From a virus, in the IMG/VR virus record IMGVR_UViG_3300047678_000129, positions 1 through 38,547 of that record: a stretch of 38,547 nucleotides of DNA; one strand, given 5' to 3'. This document shows positions 13,129 through 21,813 of this stretch, one piece after another (the first letter of the stretch is position 1; each line of letters starts with the position of its first letter). The translations under genes were made by a program, and so were the position numbers. The notes under the pieces are model-generated. The model made no database searches and had not been told where the DNA came from. It saw nothing but the letters and a program-made list of their open reading frames with translations.

Positions 13129-13623
13129 ATGGACGATCTCCATAACCGCCTCGCCTACAACGCCGCCACCGGAGAGTTTCGGTGGCGGGAGGGCCAGCGT
13201 CACGCCGGGAAAATAGCGGGCACCATCACCACAACCATGCAGGGCTCTAAGTACCGCCTCATCAAGGTTGAGGGAAAGCTGTACTACGCCCACCGCCTAG
13301 CGTGGCTCTACGTAACCGGCGCGTGGCCGAAAGATCAAATCGACCACATCAACCGGGACGGGCTCGACAATCGTTGGGTCAACCTTCGCGAGGCGACGGC
13401 AACGCAGAACACGGTTAATCGTGTGATGCCACGCGAGCGGAAAGGTGAAGGCGTCAGGAACGTCTACTTCAACCGATCCAAGCACCTGCATCAGGTTCGG
13501 CTTCAGATCAACGGCAAGCGAGAGTTCTTCGGCAATTTCAAGTCCGCCGAGGACGCCGCCGCTGTTGCAAGGCTGGCCCAAGCCAAACTTTTCGGCGGCC
13601 TCGTGCCTGCCGTCCTGCATTAG
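13129..13623 (+). CDS. HNH homing endonuclease with AP2-like DNA-binding domain
   Basis: This 164-residue protein starts one base after the capsid stop; a longer form from ATG 13090 inside the capsid gene is possible. The HNH core is AHRLAWLYVTGAWPKDQIDH with INRDGLDNRWVNLREATATQN. The C-terminus (GVRNVYFNRSKHLHQVRLQI, then KREFFGNFKSAEDAAAVARL) is an AP2-like domain that binds DNA as a three-stranded sheet plus helix. This HNH-AP2 architecture is a known homing endonuclease type. It is the second HNH gene bordering the capsid gene. The next structural gene has its own AGGAAAGG site, so downstream expression is preserved. Confidence 0.88.
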   Translation: MDDLHNRLAYNAATGEFRWREGQRHAGKIAGTITTTMQGSKYRLIKVEGKLYYAHRLAWLYVTGAWPKDQIDHINRDGLDNRWVNLREATATQNTVNRVMPRERKGEGVRNVYFNRSKHLHQVRLQINGKREFFGNFKSAEDAAAVARLAQAKLFGGLVPAVLH

Positions 13624-13638
13624 GAAAGGATCAAGACA

Positions 13639-14151
13639 ATGGCAGTTGAAGCACTCAAGGGCTCGCGGGTCATCACTGGCCTTCTGCCCACGTCCTCGCC
13701 CCGCAGCATGGCCGCACCCGGCCTTGCCGGCGGCAGGGTTCGCGTCTGGTCGGAGACGGTTGAGGTCAGTCCGGCAGCGTCCGCAACCTCGACCTACCAC
13801 ATGGCGCGGTTGCCCTCGAACGCTCGCATCTTGGGCAAGTCCACGATCTCGTATGACGATCTTGCCTCGACGGGCACGCCAACCGTGCGTATCGGCGTGT
13901 TCAACCCGCCCGGCCTGTCCGGCATCAACGACGACGATGACGCGCTTAACGCTTCGATCAACGTCTACACGGCTGCCGTCACCAACGCCAACTTGCTGAC
14001 GCCGATTGACTACTTCGGCAAGCGGCTTTGGGAAATGGTGAACGGTCAGACGACCGACCCGAAGCAGGAACTCGACATCAAGATCACGCTCGATGCCGAC
14101 TGCAACACGGGCGGCACGTTCATGATGGAAATCTACTACACGATGGACTGA
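13639..14151 (+). CDS. Structural protein downstream of capsid (170 aa)
   Basis: ATG 13639 follows AGGAAAGGATC. The product is beta-rich (VRVWSETVEVSPAASATSTY, TVRIGVFNPPGLSGINDDDD, LDIKITLDADCNTGGTFMME) and lies in the place of head decoration or head-completion proteins. An acidic loop (DDDDALN) could bind metal. No named family is recognised with confidence. Confidence 0.7.
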   Translation: MAVEALKGSRVITGLLPTSSPRSMAAPGLAGGRVRVWSETVEVSPAASATSTYHMARLPSNARILGKSTISYDDLASTGTPTVRIGVFNPPGLSGINDDDDALNASINVYTAAVTNANLLTPIDYFGKRLWEMVNGQTTDPKQELDIKITLDADCNTGGTFMMEIYYTMD

Positions 14152-14154
14152 CGA

Positions 14155-14208
14155 CCATTGGGGCGGGGCAATCCGCCCCGCCTCCTTCACCATAGGAGGC
14201 CCCAATGG
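14155..14208 (+). promoter_or_regulatory. Fold-back structure that hides the SD and start codon of the next gene
   Basis: An outer stem CCATTGGGG (14155-14163) with CCCCAATGG (14200-14208) contains the ATG at 14205. Inside are hairpin GGGGCGG/CCGCCCC (14160-14166 with 14173-14179) and hairpin GCCTCCT/AGGAGGC (14180-14186 with 14194-14200), which holds the Shine-Dalgarno AGGAGG. With the outer stem trimmed to CCATT/AATGG all three can form together as a three-way junction. It could regulate translation, or the GC hairpin could be an attenuator. Confidence 0.6.
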
Positions 14209-14774
14209 GCGATAAGGTTTACTACAACTTCCCGGTTGTTGTGGCGGGCTTTGACGGCCTCGACGCGACCGAGATCGGTTTGGTCCAAGGCGCCCTTGAA
14301 GGCGCCATCGTTGCGTCGAAAGTCGTCTCCGCCAACTCGTCTGGCTACGTCCCGCATCGTCGGCACGTTGTCGAGGACGGCGCTTCTGTCACGCTGACGG
14401 CGTTGCAGAGCGGTGCGCTTTGCGTGTTCGATAAGACGGACGGCGCTTTGTTCACGCTGCCCGCGCCTGCCATCGGCCTCACGTTCGATTTTGTGGTGGA
14501 TACGGCTTCGTCTTCGGTCGGACAGAAAATCATCACGGACGCTGGCACCACGTTCATCAAGGGCACGGTGCTTCAAATGACGCTCGCGGACGCCGCCAAC
14601 GTAGCGGACACCGCGGATGGCACCACGCACCGCTCCGTGAACTTCAACGGCACCACAACGGGCGGCGTTGTCGGCACCCGCGTTCGCCTGACCTGCCGAA
14701 CGGCAACGGTTTGGGAGATTGAGGGTCTGACCCTTGCTTCCGGTTCCGTCGCCACGTCCTTCGCCACATCGTAG
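14205..14774 (+). CDS. Virion structural protein (189 aa)
   Basis: ATG 14205 lies 5 bases after AGGAGG. The protein has a short N-terminal part (MGDKVYYNFPVVVAGFDGLD) and then a Thr/Ala/Val-rich beta region (ASVTLTALQSGALCVFDKTD, FDFVVDTASSSVGQKIITDAG) typical of head fibre or decoration proteins. Its translation start is enclosed in a strong RNA structure, which is not seen for neighbouring genes. No specific family is assigned. Confidence 0.65.
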   Translation: MGDKVYYNFPVVVAGFDGLDATEIGLVQGALEGAIVASKVVSANSSGYVPHRRHVVEDGASVTLTALQSGALCVFDKTDGALFTLPAPAIGLTFDFVVDTASSSVGQKIITDAGTTFIKGTVLQMTLADAANVADTADGTTHRSVNFNGTTTGGVVGTRVRLTCRTATVWEIEGLTLASGSVATSFATS

Positions 14775-14786
14775 GGAGCGCACAAC

Positions 14787-15317
14787 ATGGGCGGCCAAAC
14801 CTATGTCGTGCCGACATATCGCTACGCGGGGGCAGCGTTCGCCCCGGTAGCGACCCCGACCGACATCATCGTCATCAAGGGGTCGGCAACCAAGCTGCTG
14901 ATTGTCAAGCGCGTGAAGCTCACGGGCGCTGCGACAGCGGCGGGCACCATGCCCGCCGTTCTCATCAGGCGGTCTGACGCGGGCACGCTCGGCTCTGCGG
15001 TACTGACGGCGATTTCCCCAGCCAAGCTCGACAGTTCGGACAGCGCGGCCACGGGCACCGTCTCAACGGTCGGCACCGCCAACTACACGACGCTCGGCAC
15101 CACGGCGGGCAATGTCGGCTCGGGCCGTATCCAGATGACAGCCCTGGGGACCGGCGTTGCCGCGGTGCCCATTGAATGGGACTTCGCGGTACGAGACAGC
15201 AAGGGGCTTTATCTTCGGGGCGTCCTTGAAAGTTTGTGTGTGAACCTCGCGGGCGCGGCGGTCCCATCTGGCGGCGTCATCGACTATGAGATCGAGATTG
15301 AGGAAGTCGCGCCTTGA
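14787..15317 (+). CDS. Virion structural protein (176 aa)
   Basis: ATG 14787 has a GGGAGCG site. The protein is Thr/Ala/Gly-rich with regular beta-strand patterns (KLLIVKRVKLTGAATAAGTM, IEWDFAVRDSKGLYLRGVLE). It is a small beta-rich domain commonly found after the capsid gene in alphaproteobacterial podoviruses, and probably a head-surface or decoration protein. It overlaps the tail tube A gene by TTGA. Confidence 0.65.
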   Translation: MGGQTYVVPTYRYAGAAFAPVATPTDIIVIKGSATKLLIVKRVKLTGAATAAGTMPAVLIRRSDAGTLGSAVLTAISPAKLDSSDSAATGTVSTVGTANYTTLGTTAGNVGSGRIQMTALGTGVAAVPIEWDFAVRDSKGLYLRGVLESLCVNLAGAAVPSGGVIDYEIEIEEVAP

Positions 15318-15904
15318 GCGAGATCACGACATCTGTTGGCATCTGCAACCTTGCTCTCGGCCACCTTGGCAAGCCGCCGATTTCCGCTATCGGCGAGGCC
15401 ACGCGCGGCGGGCAGCTTTGCGGGCTGCACTACGAGGCAACCCGCAACGCGCTGCTGCGCGCACATCCCTGGAACTTCGCCATCAAGCGGGCAACGCTCG
15501 CAGAGGACAGCGTTGCGTCGGACGCGCTGCCCTTCGAGTACGAGCACGCCTTTACGCTTCCGAGTGACTGTCTCAAGGTCGTGCGAACCTCGCAGGAGGC
15601 GGACGGCCTTGAGCACGATTACCGCATCGAGAAGCGGTATCTGCTCACTGACGAAACCGATGTTTCAATCGAGTACGTCTATAAGTGCACCACGGTCGGC
15701 GATTACGACGCGCTGTTTATTCAATTGCTCGCGCTCGACCTCGCGATCCGCATGTGCATGGTGCTCGCGAACAGCAATTCCCTCCTGCAAACCCTGACCG
15801 AAATGCGCAAGGACATGTCTCCGGGCGCGCTGACCATCGACGCACAGGAAGGGGCCAGCCGCGACGGGTACGACGTTAACAATTGGCTCAACGGGCGGCT
15901 CTGA
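15314..15904 (+). CDS. Tail tubular protein A (T7 gp11-like)
   Basis: TTG 15314 follows GAGGAAG and overlaps the previous stop. The 196-residue protein shows gp11/TTA markers: ICNLALGHLGKPPISAI, LCGLHYEATRNALLRAHPWNFA, FTLPSDCLKVVR and the conserved QLLALDLAIRMCMVL. In T7, gp11 forms a dodecameric ring joining the portal to the gp12 nozzle. The stop overlaps the next gene by TGATG, matching the paired A and B genes of podoviruses. Confidence 0.9.
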   Translation: MSEITTSVGICNLALGHLGKPPISAIGEATRGGQLCGLHYEATRNALLRAHPWNFAIKRATLAEDSVASDALPFEYEHAFTLPSDCLKVVRTSQEADGLEHDYRIEKRYLLTDETDVSIEYVYKCTTVGDYDALFIQLLALDLAIRMCMVLANSNSLLQTLTEMRKDMSPGALTIDAQEGASRDGYDVNNWLNGRL

Positions 15905-18651
15905 TGGGCCGCGCAACCAATCTCATAACATCATTCGTTGCTGGCGAGCTGTCGCCGCGCCTCGACCCGCGAACGGACATCAAGCAGTATTCGCAAGGCG
16001 CGCGGGAAATCCAGAACGGCATTGTGCTCGTCCACGGCGGCGTTACGAAGCGCCCCGGAACGATGCACGTCCTGCCCTGCTACGACACGACCTTCGCCTC
16101 GCGGCTTGAGCGGTTCGAGTATTCGACCGCTCAAGCCTACATCATCGAGTTCGCGCCGGGCTACCTTCGGTTCTTCAAGGATCAGGCGGTCATCACCGGG
16201 ACGGCGAAGAACATCACGGCGGCCACCAAGGCTAACCCGTGTGTCATCACGTCCGCTGCGCACGGCTTCGCCAACGGCGACCAGGTGCTGATTACCGGCG
16301 TCGGCGGCATGACGGAATTGAACAACCGCGTGTTCACGGTCGCCAACGTCGCGACGAACACCTTCGCGCTTTCGGGCGTCAACTCGTCCGCTTATACGAC
16401 CTACACCAGCGGCGGCACGGCGGCGCCTCCGATCCGGCTGGCGCACACCTACACCAACACCGAGATTGACGAGCTGTGGGTCACGCAGTCCGCAGACACG
16501 ATGTACATATTCCACCAGGCACACGGGCTGGCGAAACTTACGCGCTCAAGCCATACGTCATGGACGCTTACAGCGGCGTCGATCTCAAACGGCCCGTTCC
16601 GCACGCTCAACACCGACACGGCGCATTATTTGACCGTTGCCGTTACTGGTAGCGCCACCATCACCGCAGCGACCAAGGCCAAGCCGGTCGTCATCACGAC
16701 ATCGGCGGCGCACGACTTCCTTGAGGGCTGCTCGGTGCGGATCGCAAGCGTCAGCGGCATGACGCAGTTGAACGGCAACACCTACGTTGCCCGCAACGTG
16801 ACATCGACGACATTCGAGCTTTGGACCTACTTCGGCACGCAGTTGGATGGAACCGCGTTCGGAACCTACACCAGCGGCGGCACGGCGACGATTGCGGTCA
16901 CGCAGTTCGGCACGATTTCTCCGGGGTCCAAGGTCACACTAACGTCAACCAAGAGCCTGTTTAATTCGAGCCATGTCGGGTCGCTGTTCCGGCTTTGGGA
17001 GCCTGGGCAGGTCACGGGCATAGGGGCACCGGGCGATATCTCGGTTGGCGTCGGCGAGGCCGATAGCTATACCTGGGACGGCAAGGTGTACGGCTTTGCG
17101 AACGCCACGGCGACGACATGGCAGACCGAATGGCACTACCCGAGCCACGAAAGCGGCATCGTCCACGTTCGCGACTCCGGCAACACGAATTATTTCGAGT
17201 CCGTGTTTCTCCACGACAGCTCATGCGTTCTGCAAATCCTGACCTATTCGTCGGCGACGAGCGTCACGGCGCGCGTGGTGCGCAATCACATCCCCCGCAG
17301 CGTGCGCGATGCGCCCGGTACGTCCTTCTGGGAGGAAGGCGCCTGGAGTGCTGTACGTGGCTACCCGCGCGTCGGCACGTTCCACAAGTCGCGGCTGTTC
17401 GGGATTTCCTCCACGAGCGATCCGCAATTCCTCTGGTCGTCCATCGTCCGCAGCTTCGAGAACTTCCAGGACGGCGCGGACGATGATCGCGGCATCGTCG
17501 ATCAAATGCTGTCTGACCGCGTTGAGATCGCGCGCTGGGTCGCGGCGATGCCGAAGGCGCTGCTAATCGGCACGGCTGGCAGCGTGCAGGCGATCTACGG
17601 CTCGACCACGGGCGACAGTCGCGGTCTTACGCCGACGAACGTCGAGATACGCGAACAGCTTCCGCTCGGCGTCAGCGCCATGCGCCCCATCAGGATCGGC
17701 GAGGTTCTGTTCTACGGAGAGCGCAACGGCAGCACGAGCAACCCGGCCCGCGTCATCAACGAGGCGCGGTACGACTACAACTCGGACGCCTTTGTCGCCC
17801 CGTCCGCGACGATCATATCCGAGCACATCACCGGAACGGGCGTCGAGGAAGGCTGCTATCAGGCCACGCCGGTTTCTGTCATGTGGGTGCGCCGCACGGA
17901 CGGCGTGCTGATCGGGCTGACCTACGATCCGGCTCAAGACGTTCGCGGCTGGCACCGGCACCTGCTCGGCGGCTCGACCGACGACAGCGACTTCGGGGAA
18001 TGCAAGCGCATCGCGGTCATGCCGGGTGGTGACGGCGACGAGCCTTGGATGGTCACGCGCCGCAAGATCAACGGTAGCCATGTGCACAACATCGAGTTCA
18101 TGACGACAGGCCTCCTGCCGACGAACGACAAGGAGGATTGTGTCTATCTCGACAGCGCCCTGACTTATGACGGCACGTCAACGTCGAGCATCACCGGCTT
18201 GAACCACCTGGAGGGCGCGACGGTCTATGCACTGGTCGATGGGTCAAAGCAGGGTCCGTTCACGGTCGCGGCAGGCAAGATCACGCTGACATCGGCGGGC
18301 TCGCTCGTGCATGTCGGGCTGCAATATCTGAGCGTCGTCGAAACCGTTGACATCGACGCGGCGGCGCAGATGGGCACGGCCAAGACGCGCGCCAAACTGA
18401 TCTCGACCGCGTGGCCGTTCTTCTACCGTTCACTCGGCGGTCGCATCGGGCCGGATGCCGACAACATGTACGACATCCTGTTCCGCACCGACAGCGACCT
18501 GCTCGGCACGTCGCCGGAACTCAAAACCGATTTCATCGAGCACGACATGGCGGGCGGCTGGGACCGTCGCGGAATTATCCGTTTCGAGCACGACGAACCG
18601 TATCCGTTCACGTTCCTTGGCGTTGCAAGCGAGGTAAGCACATCCGGGTGA
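15904..18651 (+). CDS. Tail tubular protein B (T7 gp12-like nozzle)
   Basis: ATG 15904 overlaps the previous stop as TGATG; an earlier in-frame start is rejected for this reason. The 915-residue protein begins with the typical TTB segment ITSFVAGELSPRLDPRTDIK, YSQGAREIQNGIVLVHGGVT, KRPGT. It contains two internal repeats of a small beta domain (PCVITSAAHGFANGDQVLIT and KPVVITTSAAHDFLEGCSVR, each followed by TYTSGGTA), then HKSRLFGISSTSDPQFLWSS. It forms the hexameric tail nozzle that supports the fibres. It is larger than T7 gp12 (794 aa); the repeated inserted domain accounts for part of that. Confidence 0.9.
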   Translation: MGRATNLITSFVAGELSPRLDPRTDIKQYSQGAREIQNGIVLVHGGVTKRPGTMHVLPCYDTTFASRLERFEYSTAQAYIIEFAPGYLRFFKDQAVITGTAKNITAATKANPCVITSAAHGFANGDQVLITGVGGMTELNNRVFTVANVATNTFALSGVNSSAYTTYTSGGTAAPPIRLAHTYTNTEIDELWVTQSADTMYIFHQAHGLAKLTRSSHTSWTLTAASISNGPFRTLNTDTAHYLTVAVTGSATITAATKAKPVVITTSAAHDFLEGCSVRIASVSGMTQLNGNTYVARNVTSTTFELWTYFGTQLDGTAFGTYTSGGTATIAVTQFGTISPGSKVTLTSTKSLFNSSHVGSLFRLWEPGQVTGIGAPGDISVGVGEADSYTWDGKVYGFANATATTWQTEWHYPSHESGIVHVRDSGNTNYFESVFLHDSSCVLQILTYSSATSVTARVVRNHIPRSVRDAPGTSFWEEGAWSAVRGYPRVGTFHKSRLFGISSTSDPQFLWSSIVRSFENFQDGADDDRGIVDQMLSDRVEIARWVAAMPKALLIGTAGSVQAIYGSTTGDSRGLTPTNVEIREQLPLGVSAMRPIRIGEVLFYGERNGSTSNPARVINEARYDYNSDAFVAPSATIISEHITGTGVEEGCYQATPVSVMWVRRTDGVLIGLTYDPAQDVRGWHRHLLGGSTDDSDFGECKRIAVMPGGDGDEPWMVTRRKINGSHVHNIEFMTTGLLPTNDKEDCVYLDSALTYDGTSTSSITGLNHLEGATVYALVDGSKQGPFTVAAGKITLTSAGSLVHVGLQYLSVVETVDIDAAAQMGTAKTRAKLISTAWPFFYRSLGGRIGPDADNMYDILFRTDSDLLGTSPELKTDFIEHDMAGGWDRRGIIRFEHDEPYPFTFLGVASEVSTSG

Positions 18652-18715
18652 TGTGGGGTTCACCAATGACGCAAATCAGTTTATAAAGAAAGGGGCATAA
18701 GCCGATGAAAACTAA

Positions 18716-18895
18716 ATGAGAATGTACTTCAAGAAAGCGACCTCGCGAGAGGAATACATCGACCTACGCACGACGCCGGAGCCGAACACGGGATGCTGGC
18801 TCTGGAAGGGGCCAATCAACATGCAGGGATACGGACCGCTTCTGCAACGTGCATCGAGGAGGCGGCTAAGCAGCCGTACATACAACGTGCTTTGA
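18716..18895 (+). pseudogene. Truncated HNH endonuclease remnant (59 codons)
   Basis: ATG 18716 opens MRMYFKKATSREEYIDLRTT, then PEPNTGCWLWKGPINMQGYG. This is the N-terminal signature of HNH homing endonucleases (GCWLWxGxxxxxGYG), but the frame ends at TGA 18893-18895 before any HNH catalytic part. The final codons overlap the start of the internal virion gene. It appears to be the stub of a third HNH gene that inserted here and lost its catalytic half. The 64 bases before it hold only tiny frames and an AAAGGGG site. Confidence 0.7.
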
Positions 18896-18920
18896 TCCGG
18901 TTTCTCTTACGGCGATTTCG

Positions 18921-19430
18921 ATGGGGGTTAGCGCGGCGGCGTCCGCCGGCAGCGCCGCCATCGGAATGCAAGGCGCTCGTGTCGCCGCAGCCGGTCAGCG
19001 CGCGGCAGGCGAAGCTCAGGCGCAACAGGCCGAATATGAGGCCAAGGTTGCCGACTACAACGCCACCACGACGCGCATGGAGGGGCTGTCGAAGGCCGAA
19101 GGGATCGCGCGCGAGGGCGCCAGCATGGCTGCTTCGCAGCGTGCAGCAGCGGCAGCGTCGGGCCGCAACCCGGACGTTGGCTCGCCGTCTCTCGTCATCG
19201 CCGACAGCGCCAAGAACAACACGCTCGATCAGTTGACCACGCTCTGGAACTCCAACACGGCAGCGCAGAACTACGAGCATCAAAGCGCGGGCTTGAAGGT
19301 CCAGGCCGACAACACGCGCAGGGCCAGCAAGGTCGCGGCGCGCGGCACGTTCCTCAGCGGCCTCGGGAGCGCGGCAAAGGGCTTTGGTGATGCAGCCAGC
19401 ACGGCCGCCAGCATTCGGTTGAGGGCATAA
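18921..19430 (+). CDS. Internal virion protein, T7 gp14-like (start disturbed)
   Basis: The annotated start ATG 18921 gives 169 residues (MGVSAAASAGSAAIGMQGAR, then Ala/Gln-rich helices such as EAQAQQAEYEAKVADYNATT). The frame is open upstream to 18870 and reads CFDPVSLTAIS just before this Met, which I recognise as the usual beginning (MC.DPVS) of gp14-like proteins. The codon in the start position is ACG (18885-18887), not ATG. ATG 18921 lacks a Shine-Dalgarno. So the original start seems lost to the HNH insertion, and translation may begin at 18921 or at the weak ACG. In T7, gp14 enters the cell envelope during ejection. Confidence 0.75.
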   Translation: MGVSAAASAGSAAIGMQGARVAAAGQRAAGEAQAQQAEYEAKVADYNATTTRMEGLSKAEGIAREGASMAASQRAAAAASGRNPDVGSPSLVIADSAKNNTLDQLTTLWNSNTAAQNYEHQSAGLKVQADNTRRASKVAARGTFLSGLGSAAKGFGDAASTAASIRLRA

Positions 19431-19431
19431 C

Positions 19432-21813
19432 GTGGCAATCATCCCGCGCGCCTCACGACAGGTTGACGCCAACGCGGCGCCCCTGCGCCCCGTCGATACG
19501 GGCGCGGATCGCGTCGGGCAGGCACAGGTTGCGCTTGGGCGCGGCATCGGCGACCTAGGCGAAGGCGTTGGCGGCGCGGTCAAGCAATTCGCGCTGACCG
19601 TCCAGAAGGAGCGCGACGATCTCGACGACTTCCAGACGAAGATCGCGCTGACGAAATACTATGGCGACCAGGAGCGCCGCCAGGACGCCTACGATCACAG
19701 TATCGCTGGCGATGGTCGCGATCACACCGCGAACCGTCTGGCGGAAGTCGATCAGGGCAACGAGGCGTTGCTTAAGTCTCTGCCGAACAACAAGCGGTCG
19801 CGGCAAATGGCAACGCTTCAGTTGCAGAGCTGGCGCAACCAGTGGGGCGAGCGGTCCTACAAGGCGCAGACGGACCACATCGACGTTTATAAGACCGATG
19901 AGGTGCTGGGCATCGCCGAGTCGCAATTCCTGCCCGAGATCACGGACAACCCGGAGACGGCCAGGGCCGCGGTCGCCAAGACGGATGCGGTCCTGGCATC
20001 AACCGATCTGCCAGAGGCGCGCAAGTCGGCGATACGCAAGGCGGTAGGCCAGGGCGCTTACAAGGCGTGGTTCGCAAAAGCCGGTGCCGACGCGCCAGCA
20101 CAGGCAGATGCGATTATCAAGAGCTACGGCGAGCGCTTCCCGCAGGGAGAAGCGGAGCCGCCTGTTATCCGCGACATGACGGGCCAGGGCGCACCAGCAA
20201 AGCCGCGCACCGCGCCGATCCAGGGCGTTGTCATTCATCACACGGCGGGCTCGACGTTGCAGGGTGCGCTCGATACCAGCCGCCAGAATGGCAACGGGGC
20301 TAATTACTACATCGACCGCGATAGTTCGGTGGTAAAATGGGTTCCCGAAGATCAGCAAATCGCCAGCATTCAGGAACCCGGCTCACGTTTCCGCAACGGC
20401 TCGCACCCGAACCTCAACAACGCGAACACCATCAGCATCGAGGTTGTTGCCAAGAACGATGCGGACGTGACGCCGGACCAGCGCAAGAAAATACAGCGCC
20501 TCGTTGGCGACATCGTGAAGCGCAACCGCCTCGACCCGAATAATGTTGTTGGCCACGGTGAAATCCAGGGCGGACCTGGCGGCAATCGCGAGCCGGACGA
20601 GGGGACGGCAGCGGCATCCGAGTTCCGCGACAATCCGGGCAGCAATTACGTTCCCCCATCCACGGAAGGCCAGTTTGTTCGATGGCTCGTGCACGACCGG
20701 CCGCAGATCGAAGCCAAGGCGGCAAAGCTCCGCGAGCAGATCGCGGCGCAGCAGTTTGTGCAGGGCGCCGTCGAGGGCCGCATACCGTTCAACCCGTTCA
20801 ACGACGATCATAAGAAGATCGTCAACAAGGCATATGAAAAGGCCGAAGTATCGAGCGCGTTGTTCGCGGGCGACGAGGGCGCCATGCGCAGCGCCGTCGA
20901 GGTCAGCCAAAAGCTCAACTACGTCCCAGAAAGCGTGTCGCAGTCCATCCTTGGACTTGTGTCGCAGAACGATCCAACGAAGCGCGCGACCGGCTACCGG
21001 GCAGCATCCGCCATCATGGCGAAAACGCCGTATGCCTTCGACGCCGCGCCGAACGGGACCAAGCTGCGCCAGGACGCGGAAGATTACACGGCGATGGTGA
21101 CGGGTGGGCTCGCGCCTGACGAAGCGATCCAGCGCCTCGATGAAATGAATACGCCCGAGTGGAAGAAGGCGGAAGCCGTCCGCAAGGTGGACCTCGACGG
21201 ACAGGATGGCATCAAGGCGTCACTCTCTGTCGGGGATTTCACGGCCGCGTTTGACAACTCGTTCCTCGGGCTCGCGCGCGATCCGACGCTCGCCAGCATG
21301 GGACCCGAGGCGCCGGTCGCCTTCAAGGACTTCCAGGACTTGGTTGCGGAGAACTACATTCGCCACGGTGACGTTAACCTCGCCAAAACGCTGGCGCTCG
21401 GCCAGATGAAACGCATGTGGGGCGTCTCGACCGTCAACGGGACCAAGACGGTCACGCGCTACCCCATCGAGAAACAGTATCCTGACGTTCCGCTGCACAC
21501 CGGCAATTTCGACTATATCGGCGCCCAGCTCGCGGCAGACGTGAAGGCTGCGACCGGCAAGGACGTGGCGCTGTCGAGTATCGTCCCGCGCGCCGACGAC
21601 CAGACGCAGCGCGAACTCGCGAGCGGCAGGCCGAGTTACGTTGTCATCTACCGGGACGAGAACGGCGTGCCGCAACGCCTGCCCGGCCGCTGGCACCCTG
21701 ACGTTGAGAAGGCACAAGCCGAGATCGGTAAGACGTTCGCCGCCGAGCACGCGGCGGAAGTCGAGCGCCTCGCGCGCCCCGCGCTGCCCGATCTTGGCCG
21801 GATGGTGCGCTGA
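19432..21813 (+). CDS. Internal virion protein with amidase (PGRP/Amidase_2) domain
   Basis: GTG 19432 follows directly on the previous stop. In this 793-residue protein, residues about 260-390 form an N-acetylmuramoyl-L-alanine amidase domain. PIQGVVIHHTAGSTLQGALD holds the first zinc histidines, GANYYIDRDSSVVKWVPEDQ follows, then NTISIEVVAKND and NNVVGHGEIQ with a further histidine. The rest is helical, with the RQVDANAAPLRPVDTGADRV start typical of gp15-like ejection proteins. Likely role: an ejected protein that opens peptidoglycan locally for DNA entry. In T7 that function is a transglycosylase in gp16, so an amidase in this position is a different solution. Confidence 0.85.
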   Translation: MAIIPRASRQVDANAAPLRPVDTGADRVGQAQVALGRGIGDLGEGVGGAVKQFALTVQKERDDLDDFQTKIALTKYYGDQERRQDAYDHSIAGDGRDHTANRLAEVDQGNEALLKSLPNNKRSRQMATLQLQSWRNQWGERSYKAQTDHIDVYKTDEVLGIAESQFLPEITDNPETARAAVAKTDAVLASTDLPEARKSAIRKAVGQGAYKAWFAKAGADAPAQADAIIKSYGERFPQGEAEPPVIRDMTGQGAPAKPRTAPIQGVVIHHTAGSTLQGALDTSRQNGNGANYYIDRDSSVVKWVPEDQQIASIQEPGSRFRNGSHPNLNNANTISIEVVAKNDADVTPDQRKKIQRLVGDIVKRNRLDPNNVVGHGEIQGGPGGNREPDEGTAAASEFRDNPGSNYVPPSTEGQFVRWLVHDRPQIEAKAAKLREQIAAQQFVQGAVEGRIPFNPFNDDHKKIVNKAYEKAEVSSALFAGDEGAMRSAVEVSQKLNYVPESVSQSILGLVSQNDPTKRATGYRAASAIMAKTPYAFDAAPNGTKLRQDAEDYTAMVTGGLAPDEAIQRLDEMNTPEWKKAEAVRKVDLDGQDGIKASLSVGDFTAAFDNSFLGLARDPTLASMGPEAPVAFKDFQDLVAENYIRHGDVNLAKTLALGQMKRMWGVSTVNGTKTVTRYPIEKQYPDVPLHTGNFDYIGAQLAADVKAATGKDVALSSIVPRADDQTQRELASGRPSYVVIYRDENGVPQRLPGRWHPDVEKAQAEIGKTFAAEHAAEVERLARPALPDLGRMVR

